NCBI GenBank assembly: GCA_963575745.1
Contig: CAUYUJ010000682.1
Location: 46,650-110,649, forward strand
Reading direction: 5' to 3'
From: Prorocentrum cordatum
Lineage: Eukaryota; Sar; Dinophyceae; Prorocentrales; Prorocentraceae
DNA length: 64,000 bases
This document shows, in pieces, positions 1 through 11,139 of the stretch; position 1 is the stretch's first letter, and the number at the start of each line of letters is the position of its first letter. The translations under genes and the position numbers were made by a program. The notes under the pieces are model-generated. The model had not been told where the DNA came from. It saw only the letters and a list, made by a program, of their open reading frames with translations, and ran no database searches.

Positions 1-345
1 TTCTAGATCGGGCAGCAGACCGAGTTCAGAGCTCTGGATTCAACAGACAAACGCAACTGATGATTCTGAATCGGTTTCTGTAAACATCAGCTCTGTAGCT
101 GTCCTACAGCTCGAGTTAAGTACAGAAAACCGAGAGTTCCTGTCAAGATGACTCGAATAATACGAATAGGTTTGCGGACCTAGCTCGGCTAACAGACCGA
201 GTTCAGACCTCTGGATTCAACAGGCGAACGCGCCTAATCATTCTACATCGATTAGCTGTGCTTACCAGCTCTGTAGCTGTCCTAAAGCTCGAGTTATGTT
301 CAGAAAACCGTCAGCGCGTATCAAGATGACTCGAAACGGCCGATC
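1..345 (+). repeat. 177-bp satellite block
   Basis: Two units. The phrase GACCGAGTTCAGA recurs at about 18 and 195, a spacing of about 177-178 bp. Each unit holds two small inverted repeats: CTGTAG..CTACAG, and AGGCG-AACG-CGCCT in the second unit. Confidence 0.85.
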
Positions 346-545
346 CCGCCACAGTGCTTTTCGATAGTAATATTCACCCGATCGAGCTGAGATCAAGATG
401 GCGAGCGGGAATAAGATCGAATATCACGGGAAAAAATACTAGAGCTAGCTCTAACGAATGGTTGAATTTCGAGAACAAAATTTTCAACCGAGCAAAAGTC
501 AGCAAAAGTTCCGTCGAGATTTCTCGAGCCAACTAGCCCGCCAGT
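346..545 (+). repeat. AT-rich block bordering the satellite
   Basis: It contains GATCGAGCTGAGATCAAGAT, GGCGAGCGGGAATAAGATCG and ACCGAGCAAAAGTCAGCAAA. The same block recurs at about 1620-1830, 4690-4875, 5830-6030, 9050-9215, 10435-10620 and 12420-12585, and inverted after 21200, 23040, 24170, 25650, 26830 and 40220. It always lies between the last satellite unit and the next hairpin module. Confidence 0.75.
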
Positions 546-551
546 GCGTCC

Positions 552-834
552 GAACTGGCGCCGGCGGTGAACCGTCAACCTGGTCACTGCCGGGAACCTC
601 GTAGAGCTCCTAGCACGCGTACGGGTGCTCAGCATCAAAAGAGAGGGCTTCTGGAAGCATTTCTCGAAAAAGAGAAAACATGGTTTTTTTCATGTCGACA
701 TAAAGTTGGTTGCGCCAAGTGTTTTGATAGTAAAGTGCATCTAGAGAGCTCATATTAAGACAGAGAGGCCCTCATATTCGTCTACAGGTGCGAAAAATCT
801 GCTTTCTGAAAATAATGGTCAAATATCTCTCAAA
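552..834 (+). repeat. Module B copy (GTGA/TCAC hairpin type)
   Basis: It starts at the hairpin and continues through AACCTCGTAGAGCTC, a run related to GAAGTTGGTTCCGCCAAGTG and TTTTGATAGTAAAGTGC. It ends where the next module's ACTGGGCGCC begins. No coding capacity. Confidence 0.75.
561..593 (+). repeat. Hairpin H1, GTGA/TCAC type
   Basis: Left arm CCGGCGGTGA, right arm TCACTGCCGG with one T for C, giving a G.T pair. Confidence 0.8.
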
Positions 835-841
835 CTGGGCG

Positions 842-874
842 CCGGCGGTAAACCGTCAACCTTTGTTACCGCGG
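842..874 (+). repeat. Hairpin H2, GTAA/TTAC type
   Basis: The right arm has lost one C (TTACCGCGG). Confidence 0.75.
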
Positions 875-904
875 GGGGACTCGTAGAGCTTCCTGAGCAT
901 ATAC

Positions 905-1620
905 AATGTCGCAAACATTGCAGAGAACGAATAGTTTTCAGCCTAAACGATTTCAGACCTCTCGATGCGACAGCCGAACGCCCCTCATGCTTCTGGATCG
1001 TTTTCTGTGTGCACGAGCTCCGAAGCTCTCCCATAGCCCGAGTTACGTGCGAAAATCGACAGCACCTCTCAAGATCACTCGAACAATACAAATAGTTTCG
1101 CGAATCTAGCTCGAGTATCAGACCGAGTTCAGACCTCTGAATGCAACAGGCGGACGCGCCTGATGTCTCGGAATCGATTCCTGCGATTACCAGCCCTGCA
1201 GCCCCCTTACAGCTCGAGTTAAGTGCAGAAAACCGACAGCACCTCTGAAGATGACTCGACCAATACAAATAGCTTGCAGACCTAGCTCGGACAGCACACC
1301 GAGTTCTGAGCTCTGGATTTGACAGGCGAACGCGCCTGATGTCTCCGAATCGATTGCTGTGAGTACGAGCCCTGTAGCCGCCCTACAGCCCGAGTTAATT
1401 GCAGAAAACTGACAGCATCTCTCAAGATGACTCAAAGAATACGAATAGTTTTGCGAACCTAGCTCGGGCAGCAGACCGAGTTCAGACCTCTAGATGGAAT
1501 AGACGAACGCGCCTGATGATTTGCAATCGATTTCTGTGAGAATCACCTCTGTAGCTGCCCTACAGCTCGAGTTAAGTACAAAATACCGACAACGCGTATC
1601 AAGATGACTCGAAACAGCCG
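905..1620 (+). repeat. 177-bp satellite block, four units
   Basis: CGAG anchors near 1124, 1300 and 1477 give a period of about 177 bp. The first unit after the hairpin is a distinct subtype (CCCCTCATGCTTCTGGATCG) that recurs as the first unit after other hairpins, so unit order is conserved. Confidence 0.85.
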
Positions 1621-1829
1621 ATCCCGCCGCGGCGCTTTTTTGCAGGAATATTTACCCGATCGGGCTGAGATTAAGATGGCGAGCGGGAATGAGATCGAAT
1701 ATGGTGGGAAAAATACTAGAGCTCTTCTAACGAATGTTTGAATTCCGAGAACAAAATTTTCAACCGACCAAAAGTCAGCAAAAGGTCCGTCGAGATTTTT
1801 CTTGCAAACTAGCTCTCCAGCGCGCCGGA

Positions 1830-2044
1830 ATTACTCTTAAGCTTCCAGCAACTAGCTAAGGGAACCTCTACGAGTTATATTCGCAAAACCACCCAAAAGT
1901 TGTCACTTTGTCCTTTCTGGTCGGGTCGACCAACTAGCTCCACCCCGCGTCGGAATTCCTCTAGCTCATCGATATCGAAGAGCTCTACGAGGTATTACTA
2001 AGCTTCCAGCTGCTAGCTTAGGGAAGCTCTACGAGTCATTATAT
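1830..2044 (+). repeat. Module fragments between satellite and hairpin
   Basis: It carries AACTAGCTCTCCAGCGC, TAAGCTTCCAGC and GGTCGGGTCGACCAACTAGC, the reverse complements of pieces found as module 5' parts around 29.6-30.0 and 41.4 kb. Confidence 0.6.
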
Positions 2045-2052
2045 ACTGGGCG

Positions 2053-2086
2053 CCGGCGGTAAACCGTCAACCTTTGTTACCGCCGG
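2053..2086 (+). repeat. Hairpin H3, GTAA/TTAC type
   Basis: Both 10-nt arms are perfect. The preceding sequence (TATAT) differs from that before other copies. Confidence 0.85.
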
Positions 2087-2104
2087 GGGACTCGTAGAGC
2101 TTCC

Positions 2105-2945
2105 TGACAACATATAATGTCGGAAAAAATACACAGAAAAAATAGTTTATCAGCCCAAGCGATGCTTCTGGATGTTCTTCTGTACGAGCCCCCTCTTCTA
2201 CAGCCAGACTTACGCGCGTGTCTCGAGAGCACCTCTGAAGATGACTCGAACAATACGAATAGTTTGGCCTAGCTCGAGTATCAGACCGAGTTCAGACCTC
2301 TGCATGCGACAGGCGGACGCGTCTGATCTCTCTGAATTGATTGCTGTGATTGCCAGCCCTGCAGCCCCTCCAACAGCCCGAGTTGCAGCAAAGCGACAGC
2401 ACCTCTCAGGATGACTCGAAGAATACGAATAGTTTCGCAGACCTAGTTCGGGCAGCAGACAGAGTTCGCAGTGCTGGATTCGACAGGCGGACGCGCCTGA
2501 TGTCTCCGAATCGATTCCAGTGATTACAAGTCATGCAGACCCCTACAGCCCGAGATAAGTGCAGAGAACTGACAGCATCTCTCAAGATGACTCGAAGAAT
2601 ACGAGTAGTTTCGCGATTCCAGATCGGGCAGCAGACCGAACTCAGAGCTCTGGATTCAACAGACAACGGCCACTGATGATTCTGAATGATATTCTGTACG
2701 CATCAGCTCTGTAGCTGTCCTGTAGCTCGAGTTAAGTACAAAAAAACGAGAGCGTCTGTCAAGATGACTCAAATAATACGAATAGGTTTGCGAACCTAGC
2801 TCGGCTAGCAGACCGAGTTCGGACCTTTCTCAACAGGCGAACGCGCCTGATCATTCTGGATCGATTAGCTGTGCTTACCGGCTCTGTAGCTGTCCGGAAG
2901 CTCGAGTTATCTTGAGAAAACCGTCACCGCGTGTCAAGATGACCC
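2105..2945 (+). repeat. 177-bp satellite block, about five units
   Basis: Satellite subtypes run in the same order as in the block at 905-1620, ending with the GGCTAGCAGACC subtype. Confidence 0.8.
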
Positions 2946-3039
2946 GAAGCAGTAAAAGGTCCCCGATCGAGCTGAGATCAAGATGGCGAGCGGTAATAAG
3001 ATCGAATATCATGATAAAAATACTAGAGCTCAATTTCGA

Positions 3040-3660
3040 GAACTTGGTAGCGTCCATTGGTAGCGTCCAAAACCCAGAGAGCGAAGAGACCCTTTGGGAA
3101 CGGGAAATCTTTCCTGGAGAGCTCTGGGAAGCTCCCCTGCAGCGCTGCCGAAGCTCTGGCAGAAGCGCTTCCATGCGTGCCTGCACGCGTGCAGGCGCGC
3201 GTGGAAGCTTGCCGGAAGCTCTCCCGGACCAGTTGCCGGGTCGCCGGAGGCGCTGCGAGGATTCTGGAGCGACGGAAAGGAGCTCCTGGCGGGCACCACC
3301 ACCGTCCGGCTTCTAATCTTAAACCCTTTAGCTCTCAGCGAGCCCTCCGGGAAAAACACGGAGAGCAAAGAGGACACATACTGTAAAGCCTTCCTGGCAT
3401 CCCCCCGGAAGCTCTCGTGAAGCTCTTCTGGGGCTCTGGGGGCTCACCTGCAGCGTCTCTGAAGCGCTGCCAAGAACGCTTCCACGCGTGCCTGCACGCT
3501 TGCAGGCTCGCGTGGACGCGTGCTGGATGCGCCCCCGAACCCGCTGCCGGGTCAGGCGAGTTGCTGCGAGGATCGTGGAGCGGCGGAGATGGGCTGCTGG
3601 CGGGCACCACCACCGCCCGGCTTCTAATCTAAAACCCTCTAGCTCTCAGAGAGCTCTCCG
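3040..3660 (+). repeat. GC-rich module G, two tandem copies
   Basis: Two copies of about 280 bp run from GAGAGCGAAGAGAC and from CATCCCCCCGGAAGC, each ending in GGGCACCACCACCG and TAGCTCTCAG. The first holds an 18-bp perfect palindrome at 3179-3196 (GCCTGCACGCGTGCAGGC). The second has a one-mismatch version near 3490. Related copies lie at 14.08-14.57 kb and 38.58-38.77 kb. Overlapping open frames occur in all frames and look non-coding. Confidence 0.75.
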
Positions 3661-3740
3661 GGAACAAAATTCAACCGACCAAAAGTTACCAAAAGATCCG
3701 TCAGGATTTTTCTTGCCAACTAGCTCTCCAGCGCCCCGGA

Positions 3741-4033
3741 ACTGGCGCCGGCGGTGAACCGTCAACCTGGTCACCGCCGGGAACCTCGTAGAGCTCCTGG
3801 CACGCGTAGGAGTGCTCAGCATGAAAAGAGAGGGCTTCTGGAAGCATTTCTCGAAAAAGAGATACATGATTTTTTTCATGTCGACATGAAGATGGTTCCG
3901 CCAAGTGTTTTGATAGTAAAAGAGCATGTAGAGAGCTGATATTAAGACGCTGAGGCCCTCATAGTCGTCTACAGGTGCGAAAAATCTGCGTCCTCAAAAT
4001 AAATTGTCAAATATCTGCCAAATTCTCGCAAAA
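3741..4033 (+). repeat. Module B copy
   Basis: Same layout as 552-834: hairpin, AACCTCGTAGAGCTC, TTCATGTCGACATGAAG, GGTTCCGCCAAGTGTTTTGA, CAGGTGCGAAAAATCTGC. It ends abruptly at the next ACTGGGCGCC. Confidence 0.75.
3748..3780 (+). repeat. Hairpin H4, GTGA/TCAC type
   Basis: Both arms are perfect, with the G-C pair replacing A-T. It opens a module B copy. Confidence 0.85.
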
Positions 4034-4040
4034 CTGGGCG

Positions 4041-4074
4041 CCGGCGGTAAACCGTCAACCTTGGTTACCGCCGG
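4041..4074 (+). repeat. Hairpin H5, GTAA/TTAC type
   Basis: Arms are perfect. The loop contains the palindrome AACCTTGGTT. Confidence 0.85.
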
Positions 4075-4079
4075 GAGAC

Positions 4080-4690
4080 TCGTAGAGCTTCCTAGCTCGA
4101 CTTAAGTTGAGAAAACCGACAGCATCTACCAACATTCCGACTCATAGTGAATATTTTCTGACCTCTGAATGCGACAGGCGGACGCGTCTAATGTCTGCGA
4201 ATCGACTCCTGTCATTACCAGCCCTGTAGCCCCGCTACAGCCCAAGTTAAGCAGAAAACCGACAGCACCTCCCCTCAGCGCGAGTTCAGTGAAGAAAACC
4301 GAGAGCACTTCTCAAGATGACTTGACCAATACGAATAGTTTCGCGATTCTAGATCGGGCAGCAGACCGAGTTGAGAGCTCTGGATTCGACAGACAAACGC
4401 AACTGATGATCCTCAATCGGTTTCTGTAAATATCAGCTCTGTAGCTGTCCTACAGCTCGAGTTAAGTACAGAAGACCGAGAGTTCTTGTGAAGATGACTC
4501 GAATAATACGAATAGGTGTGCGGACCTAACTCGGCTAACAGACCGAGTTCAGACCTCTGGAGTCAAGAGGCGAACGCGCCTAATCATTCTACATCGATTT
4601 GCTGTGCTTACCAGATCTGTAGCTGTCCTACAGCTCGAGTTATGTTGGGAAAACCGTCAGCGCGTATTAAGATGACTCGAAACGACCGAT
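4080..4690 (+). repeat. 177-bp satellite block, about three units
   Basis: The first unit is truncated (GCGACAGGCGGACGCGTC). The last unit passes into the AT-rich block. Confidence 0.75.
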
Positions 4691-4881
4691 CCCGCCACAG
4701 TGCTTTTCGATAGTAATATTCACCCGATCGAGCTGAGATCAAGATGGCGAGCGGGAATTAGATCGAATATCACGGGAAAAAATACTAGAGCTCTAACGAC
4801 TTGTTGAATTTCGAGAACAAAATTTTGAACCGACCAAAAGTAAGCAAAAGTTCCGTCGAGATTTTTCTTGCCAACTGGGCG

Positions 4882-4915
4882 CCGGCGGTAAACCGTCAAC
4901 CTTCGTTACCGCCGG
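4882..4915 (+). repeat. Hairpin H6, GTAA/TTAC type
   Basis: Arms are perfect. The module joins the AT-rich block at TTGCCA, a point where uninterrupted copies continue AACTAGCTC. Confidence 0.85.
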
Positions 4916-4974
4916 GGGACTCGTAGAGCTTCCTGACAACATATAATGTCGAAAAAAAACTGAAAAAAAAAGTT

Positions 4975-5860
4975 GTTCAGCCCAAGCAATTTCAGACCTC
5001 TCGGATGCAACAGCCGAACGCCCCCGATGCTTCTGGATTGTCTTCTGTACGAGCTCTGTAGCTCTTCTACAGCCCGAGTTACGTGCGCAAATCGACAGCA
5101 CCTTTCAGGATGACTCGAACAATACGAATAGTTTCGCAAACCTAGCTCGAGTATCAGACCGAGTTCAGATCTCTGCATACGACAGGCGGACGCGTCTGAT
5201 GTCTCTGAATCGATTCCTGTTATAACCAGCCCTGCAGCCAACCCCACAGCCCGAGTTCAGTGCAGGAAACCGACAGCAGCTCTCAGGATGACTCGAACAA
5301 TACGAATAGTTTCGCGGACCTAGTTCGGGCAGCAGACAGAGTTCGAAGCTCTGGATTCGAAAGGCGGACGCGCCTGATGTCTCCGACTCGATTTCTGTGA
5401 TTTCCAGCCCTGTAGTCCCCTTACAGCCCGAGTTAAGTGTAGAGAACCGACAGCATCTCTCAAGATGACTCGAACAATACGAATAGGTTCGTGATTCTAG
5501 ATCGGGCAGCAGACCGAGTTCAGAGCTCTAGATTTAACAGACAATGCCACTGATGATTCTGAATGGGATTCTGTACGCATCAGCTCTGTAGCTGTCCTGT
5601 AGCTCGAGTTAAGTACAGAAAACCCAGAGTGTCTGTCAAGATGACTCGAACAATACGAACAGGTTTGCGGACCTAGCTCGGCTAGCAGACCGAGTTCAGA
5701 CCTCTGGGTTCAACAGGCGAACGCGCCAAATTTTTCTATTAGCTGTGCTTACCAGCTCTGTAGCTGTCCTGAAGCTCGAGTTATGTACAGAAAACCGTCA
5801 TCGCGTGTCAAGATGACTCGAAACTGTCGATCCCGCCTGCCTGCTGTTTGGCAGTAAAAG
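4975..5860 (+). repeat. 177-bp satellite block, five units
   Basis: Unit order matches the blocks at 905 and 2105. The GAACAATACGAATAGTTTCG border recurs about every 177 bp. Confidence 0.8.
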
Positions 5861-6161
5861 GTACCCGATCGAGCTGAAATCAAGATGGCGAGCGGGAATA
5901 AGATCGAATATCATGGGAGAAAATACTAGAGCTCAAACGAATTGTTGAATTTCGAGAACAAAATTTTCAACCGACCAAAAGTCACCGAAAGGTCCGTCGA
6001 GATTTTTCTTGCCAACTAGCTCTCCAGCGCCCCGGAATTACTCTTAAGCTTCCAGCAATAACTTGCTAAGGGAAGCTCTACGAGTTACTACCCAAAAGTT
6101 GTCACATTGTCCGCCTCGGCCAGCTGGGCCAACTAGCTCCACCCCGCGCCGGAACTGGGCG

Positions 6162-6195
6162 CCGGCGGTAAACCGTCAACCTTGGTTACCGCTGG
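6162..6195 (+). repeat. Hairpin H7
   Basis: The right arm is TTACCGCTGG, one C to T change giving G.T. Confidence 0.8.
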
Positions 6196-6229
6196 GAGAC
6201 TCGTAGAGCTTGCTCGACTTAAGTTGAGA

Positions 6230-7160
6230 AAACCGACAGCTACCAAATTCCGACTCATAGTGAATATCTTTTTACCTCTGAATGCGACAGGCAGACGCGT
6301 CTGATGTCTGCGAATCGACTCCTGTCATTACCAGCCCTGCAGCTCCCCTACAGCCCGAGGTAAGTGCAGAAAACCGTCAGCACCTCTCAGGATGACTCGA
6401 ACAATACAGTAGTTTCGCAAACCTAATTCGGGCAGAAGACCGAGTTCTGAGCTCTGGATTCGACAGGCGGACACGCCTGATGTCTGCAAATCGATTCTTG
6501 TGACCACCAGCACTGTAGCCCCCTCAGCGCGAGTTGAGTGAAGACACCCGAGAGCACTTCTCAAGATGACTCGCCAATACGAATAGTTTCGCGATTCTAG
6601 ATCGGGCAGCAGACCGACTTCAGAGCTCTGGATGACAGACAAACGCAACTGATGATTCTGAATCCGTTTCTCTGTAAATATCAGCTCTGTAGCTGTCCTA
6701 CAGCTCGAGTTAAGTACAGAAAACCGAGAGTTCCTGTCAAGATGACTCGAATAATACGAATAGGTTTGCGGACCTAGCTCGGCTAACAGACCCAGTTCAG
6801 ACCTCTCGATTCAACAGGCGAACGCGTCTAATCATTCAACATCGATTAGCTACCAGCTCTGTAGCTGTCGTAAAGCTCGAGTTATGTTCAGAAACCGACA
6901 GCGTGTATCGAGATCAGCGGACGCGTCTGATGTCTTCAAATCGATCTGTGACCACCAGCACTGTAGCCCCCTCAGCGCGAGTTGAGTGAAGAAAACCGAG
7001 AGCACTTCTCAAATGGCTCGACCAATACGAATAGTTTCGCGATTCTATATCGGGCAGCAGACCGAGTTCAGAGCTCTGGATTCGACAGAGAAACGCAACT
7101 GATGATTCTGAATCGGTTTCTCTAAATATGAGCTATGTAGCTGTCCTACAGCTCGAGTTA
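6230..7160 (+). repeat. 177-bp satellite block, about five units
   Basis: It contains an internal junction near 6900-6960, where a later subtype is followed again by an earlier one, suggesting recombination between units. Confidence 0.75.
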
Positions 7161-7167
7161 CTGGGCG

Positions 7168-7201
7168 CCGGCGGTAAACTGTCAACCTTGGTTACCGCCG
7201 G
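7168..7201 (+). repeat. Hairpin H8
   Basis: Arms are perfect and the loop has CTGTC for CCGTC. It is joined directly to a satellite unit cut at CTCGAGTTA. Confidence 0.85.
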
Positions 7202-7239
7202 GTGACTCGTAGAGCTTCCTACCTCGACATAAGTTGATA

Positions 7240-8200
7240 AAACCGACAGCACCTACCAACATCTCAAAGTCAATATTTTTTGACCTCTGAATGCGACAGG
7301 CGGACGCGTCTGATATCTGCGAATCGACTTCTCTCATTACCTGCCCTGCAGCCCCCTACAGTTCAAGTTAAGTGCAGAAAACCGACAGCACCTCTCAGGA
7401 TGATTCGAACAATACAGTAGTTTTGCAGATCTAATTCCGGCAGCAGACCGAGTTCCGAGCTCTGAATTTGACAGGCGGGCGCCTGATGTCTTCAAATCGA
7501 TTCCTGTCAGCACCAGTACTGTAGCCCCCTCAGCGCGAATTGAGTTAAGAAAACCGAAAGCACTTCTCAAGATAACTCGAACAATACGAATAATTTCGCG
7601 ATTCTAGATCGGACAGTAGACCGATTTCAGAGCTCTGGATTCGACCAACGAACGCAACTGATGATTCTGAATAAGATTCTATAAATATCAGCTCTGTAGC
7701 TGCCCTACAGCTCGAGTTAAGTGCACAAATCGAGAGTTCATGTCAAGATGACTCGAATAATTGGATAGATTTATAGACCTAGTTCGGCTAAGAGCTGAAA
7801 CGAATTCTTCAATTTCGAGGGCAAATTTTTTAACCGACCAAAAGTCAGCAAAAGTTCCGTCGAGCCAACTAGCTCTCCAGCGCGCCGGAACTACTCTTAG
7901 CTTCCAGCAATAACTTGCTAAGGGAAGCTCTACGAGTCAAGTACAGGAAACCGAGAGTGCCTGTCAAGATGACTCGACTAATACGAATAGGCTTTCGCGC
8001 CTAGCTTAGCTAACAGACCGAGTTCAGACCTCTGGATTCAAGAGGCGAACGCGCCTAATCATTCTACATCGAGTAGCTGTGCTTACCAGCTCTGTAGCTG
8101 TCCTAAGGCTCGAGTTATGTCCAGAAAACCATCAGTGCGTATCAAGATGACTCAAAACGGCCGATCCGGCCACGTGCTTTTCAATAGTAATATTCACTCG
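7240..8200 (+). repeat. 177-bp satellite block with inserted fragment
   Basis: About five units, interrupted at about 7790-7935 by a fragment of the AT-rich block plus AACTAGCTCTCCAGCGC. Confidence 0.75.
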
Positions 8201-8271
8201 ATCGAGCACGAGGTACTTGGCAGCGTCCAAAACCCAGAGCGAAGAGAATCTGAGGGACAGGAAACTGGGCG

Positions 8272-8305
8272 CCGGCGGTAAACCGTCAACCTTGGTTACC
8301 GCCGG
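8272..8305 (+). repeat. Hairpin H9
   Basis: Arms are perfect. It follows a short fragment of module G (AACCCAGAGCGAAGAGAA). Confidence 0.85.
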
Positions 8306-8359
8306 GGAACTCGTAGAGCTTCCTAGCTCGACTTAAGTTGAGAAAACCGACAGCACCTA

Positions 8360-9100
8360 CCAAAATTCTGACTTATAGTGAATATTTTTCGACCTCTGAA
8401 TGCGACAGGCGGGCGCGTCTGATGTCTGCGAATCGACTCCTGTCATTACCAGCCCTGCAGCCCCCCTACTGCACGAGTTAACTGCAGAAACCCGACAGCA
8501 TCTCTCAGGATGACTCGAACAATCCGAATAGTGTTGCGGACCTCATTCGGGCAGCAGGCCGAGTTCCGAGCTCTGGATTCAACAAGTGGACGCGCCTGAT
8601 GTCTTCGAATCGATTCCTGTGAGAACAAGCACTGTAGCCCCCCTCAGCGCGAGTTGAGTGAAGAAAACCGAGAGCACTTCTTAAGATGACTCGACGAGTA
8701 TGAATAATTTCGCGATTCTAGATCGGGCAGCATACCGAGTTCAGAGCTGTAGATTCGACAGACAAACGCAACTGATGATTCTGAATCGTTTTCTGTAAAT
8801 ATCAGCTCTGTAGCTGTCCTACAGCTCGAGTTAAGTACAGAAAACCGAGAGTGCCTGTCAAGATAACCTGAATAATACGAATAAGTTTGCGGACCTAGCT
8901 CGGCTAACAGACCGAGTTCAGACCTCTGGATTCAACAGGCGAACTCGCCGAATCATTCTGCATTGATGAGCTGCGCTTACCAGCTTCGTAGCTGTCATAA
9001 AGCTCGAGTTATCTTGGGAAAACCGAAAGCGCGTATTAAGATAACTCGAAACAGCCGATACCGCCACAGTGCTTTTCGATAGTAATATTTACCCGATCGA
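8360..9100 (+). repeat. 177-bp satellite block, four units
   Basis: Same unit subtypes as in neighbouring blocks. Confidence 0.8.
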
Positions 9101-9224
9101 GCTGAGATCGGAATGGCGAGCGGGAATGAAATCGAATATCACGGGAAACAATACTAGAGCTCAAACGAATGGTTGAATTTCGAGAACAAAATTTTCAACC
9201 GAGCAAAAGTCATCAAACTGGGCG

Positions 9225-9258
9225 CCGGCGGTAAACCGTCAACCTTTGTTACTGCCGG
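9225..9258 (+). repeat. Hairpin H10
   Basis: The right arm is TTACTGCCGG (one C to T, giving G.T). Confidence 0.8.
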
Positions 9259-9299
9259 GGGACTCGTAGAGCTTCCTGACAGTATATAGTGTGGAAAAA

Positions 9300-10470
9300 A
9301 TCCAGAGAACGACTAGTTTTCAGCCCAAGCGATTTCAGACCTCTCAAGATGACTCTAACAAAAAAAAAAAAAAAAAAAAAAACAGTTTCGCAACCCAGTT
9401 CGAGTATCAGACCGAGTTCAGACCTCTCAATGCGACAGGCGGACGCGTCTGATGTCTGCGAATCGACGCATGTGATTACCAGCCCTGCAGCCCCTCTACA
9501 AACCGAGTTAAGTGCAGAAAACCAACAGCATCTCTCAGGATGACTCGAATAATACAATAGTTTCGCGGACCTGTTTCGAGCAGCAGACCAAGTTCTGAGC
9601 TCTCGAATCGACGAACGAACGCGCTGATGTGTGCAAATCGATTTCTATGACCCGCAGCACTGTAGCCCTCCACCAGCACAAGTTGAGTGCAGAAAATTGA
9701 GAGCACTTTTCACGATGATTCGGACAATACGAATAGTTTCGCGAATCTAGCTCAGGCAACAGGCCGAGTTCAGAGCTCTCGATACAACAGACAAACGCGC
9801 CCGATAATTTTCAATCGATTTCTGTGACTATATGCTCTGTAGCTGCCCTACAGCTCCAGTAAAGTAGAGAAAACCGAGAGCGTCTGTCAAGATGCCTCGG
9901 ATAATACGAAAAGGTTTGCGGACCTGGCTCCGCTAGCAGACCAATTTCAGACCTCTCGATTCAAGAGGCGAACTCGCCTGATAATTCTGAAAGCGATGAA
10001 TGTGCTTACCAGCTCTCTAGCTGCCCTGCAGCTCGAATTTAGAAGAAAATACCCACCACGCGTATCAAGTTCACTCGAATAATACGAATAGGTTTGCGGA
10101 CCTAGCTCGGTTAGCAGACTGAGTTCAGACCTATGGATTCAACAGGCGAACGCGCCTCATGATTCTGAGTGCGATAGATGTGCTTACCAGCACAGTAGCT
10201 GCCCTACAGCTCGAGTTAAGTAGAAAATGCCGACCACGCGTATCAAGTTGACTCGAATAATACGAATAGCTGTGCGAACCTAGCTCGGCTAACAGACCGA
10301 GATCAGACCTCTGACTGGAACAGGCGAACGCGCCGGATGATTCTCAGTGCGATAGCTGTGCTGACCAGCTCTGTAGCTGCCCTACAGCTCGATTTGAGTA
10401 CAAAATACCGACAACGCGTATCAAGATGACTCGAAACGGCCGATCCCGCCAGTGTGCTTTTTGGCAGTAA
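9300..10470 (+). repeat. 177-bp satellite block, six to seven units
   Basis: One unit near 9359-9382 has a run of over 20 A in place of the usual GAACAATACGAATAG. Later units carry a TCAAGTTGACTCG subtype seen again at 11.8-12.3 kb. Confidence 0.8.
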
Positions 10471-10779
10471 AAGGTACCCGATCGAGCTGAGATCAAGATG
10501 ACGAGCGGGAATAAGATCGAATATCACGGGGAAAAATACTAGAGCTCTAACGAATGGTCAAATTTCGAGAACAAAATTTTCAATCGACCAAAAGTTGTGA
10601 AAAGTTCAGTTCTTTTTTTTTCGAGCCAACTAGCTCTCCAACGCGCCGCAATTACTCTTAAGCTTCCAGCAACTAGCTCGGGGAAGCTCTACGAGTCAAG
10701 CTCCGTCGAGATTTTTCTTGCCAACTAGCTCTCTAGCGCCCCGGAATTTCTTAAGCTTCCAGCAACTAGCTTAGGGAAG

Positions 10780-11050
10780 CTAGCGTCGAAAACCCGAAGA
10801 GCGAAGAGATCCCTCGAAAACCTGTTGTTGTCCAAAACCCGAATAGCCAAGCGCGACACGCGCGCGAAGGCGGCATCTCGTCGCGCAAGCGCATCTCTCG
10901 CGTTGCGTGTGTCCTGCGCTCGTCTCAAACGGTGCGCATCAGGTCGTCTCAAGCACGCTTCACTCAAGCACGCTTTTCACAAGTGCGTGCTGGCGCTGGA
11001 GAGCTCGCCTGGCGGGCCGCTGAAGGGCTTAAACGTGAGTGGTGGCGCTA
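10780..11050 (+). other. GC-rich single-copy stretch
   Basis: Rich in GCG dinucleotides, with repeated CAAGCACGCTT. I see no second copy in this window and no convincing gene. Confidence 0.4.
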
Positions 11051-11060
11051 GAACTGGGCG

Positions 11061-11094
11061 CCGGCGGTAAACCGTCAACCTTGGTTACCGCCGG
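11061..11094 (+). repeat. Hairpin H11
   Basis: Arms are perfect. Preceded by GGCGCTAGA, unlike any other copy. Confidence 0.85.
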
Positions 11095-11139
11095 GGAACT
11101 CGTAGAGCTTCCAAGCTCGACTTAAGTTGAGAAAACCGA

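Noticed and set aside
3057-3632. Proteins in the GC-rich module
   Set aside because: Open in several frames on both strands at once; explained by GC-rich repeat.
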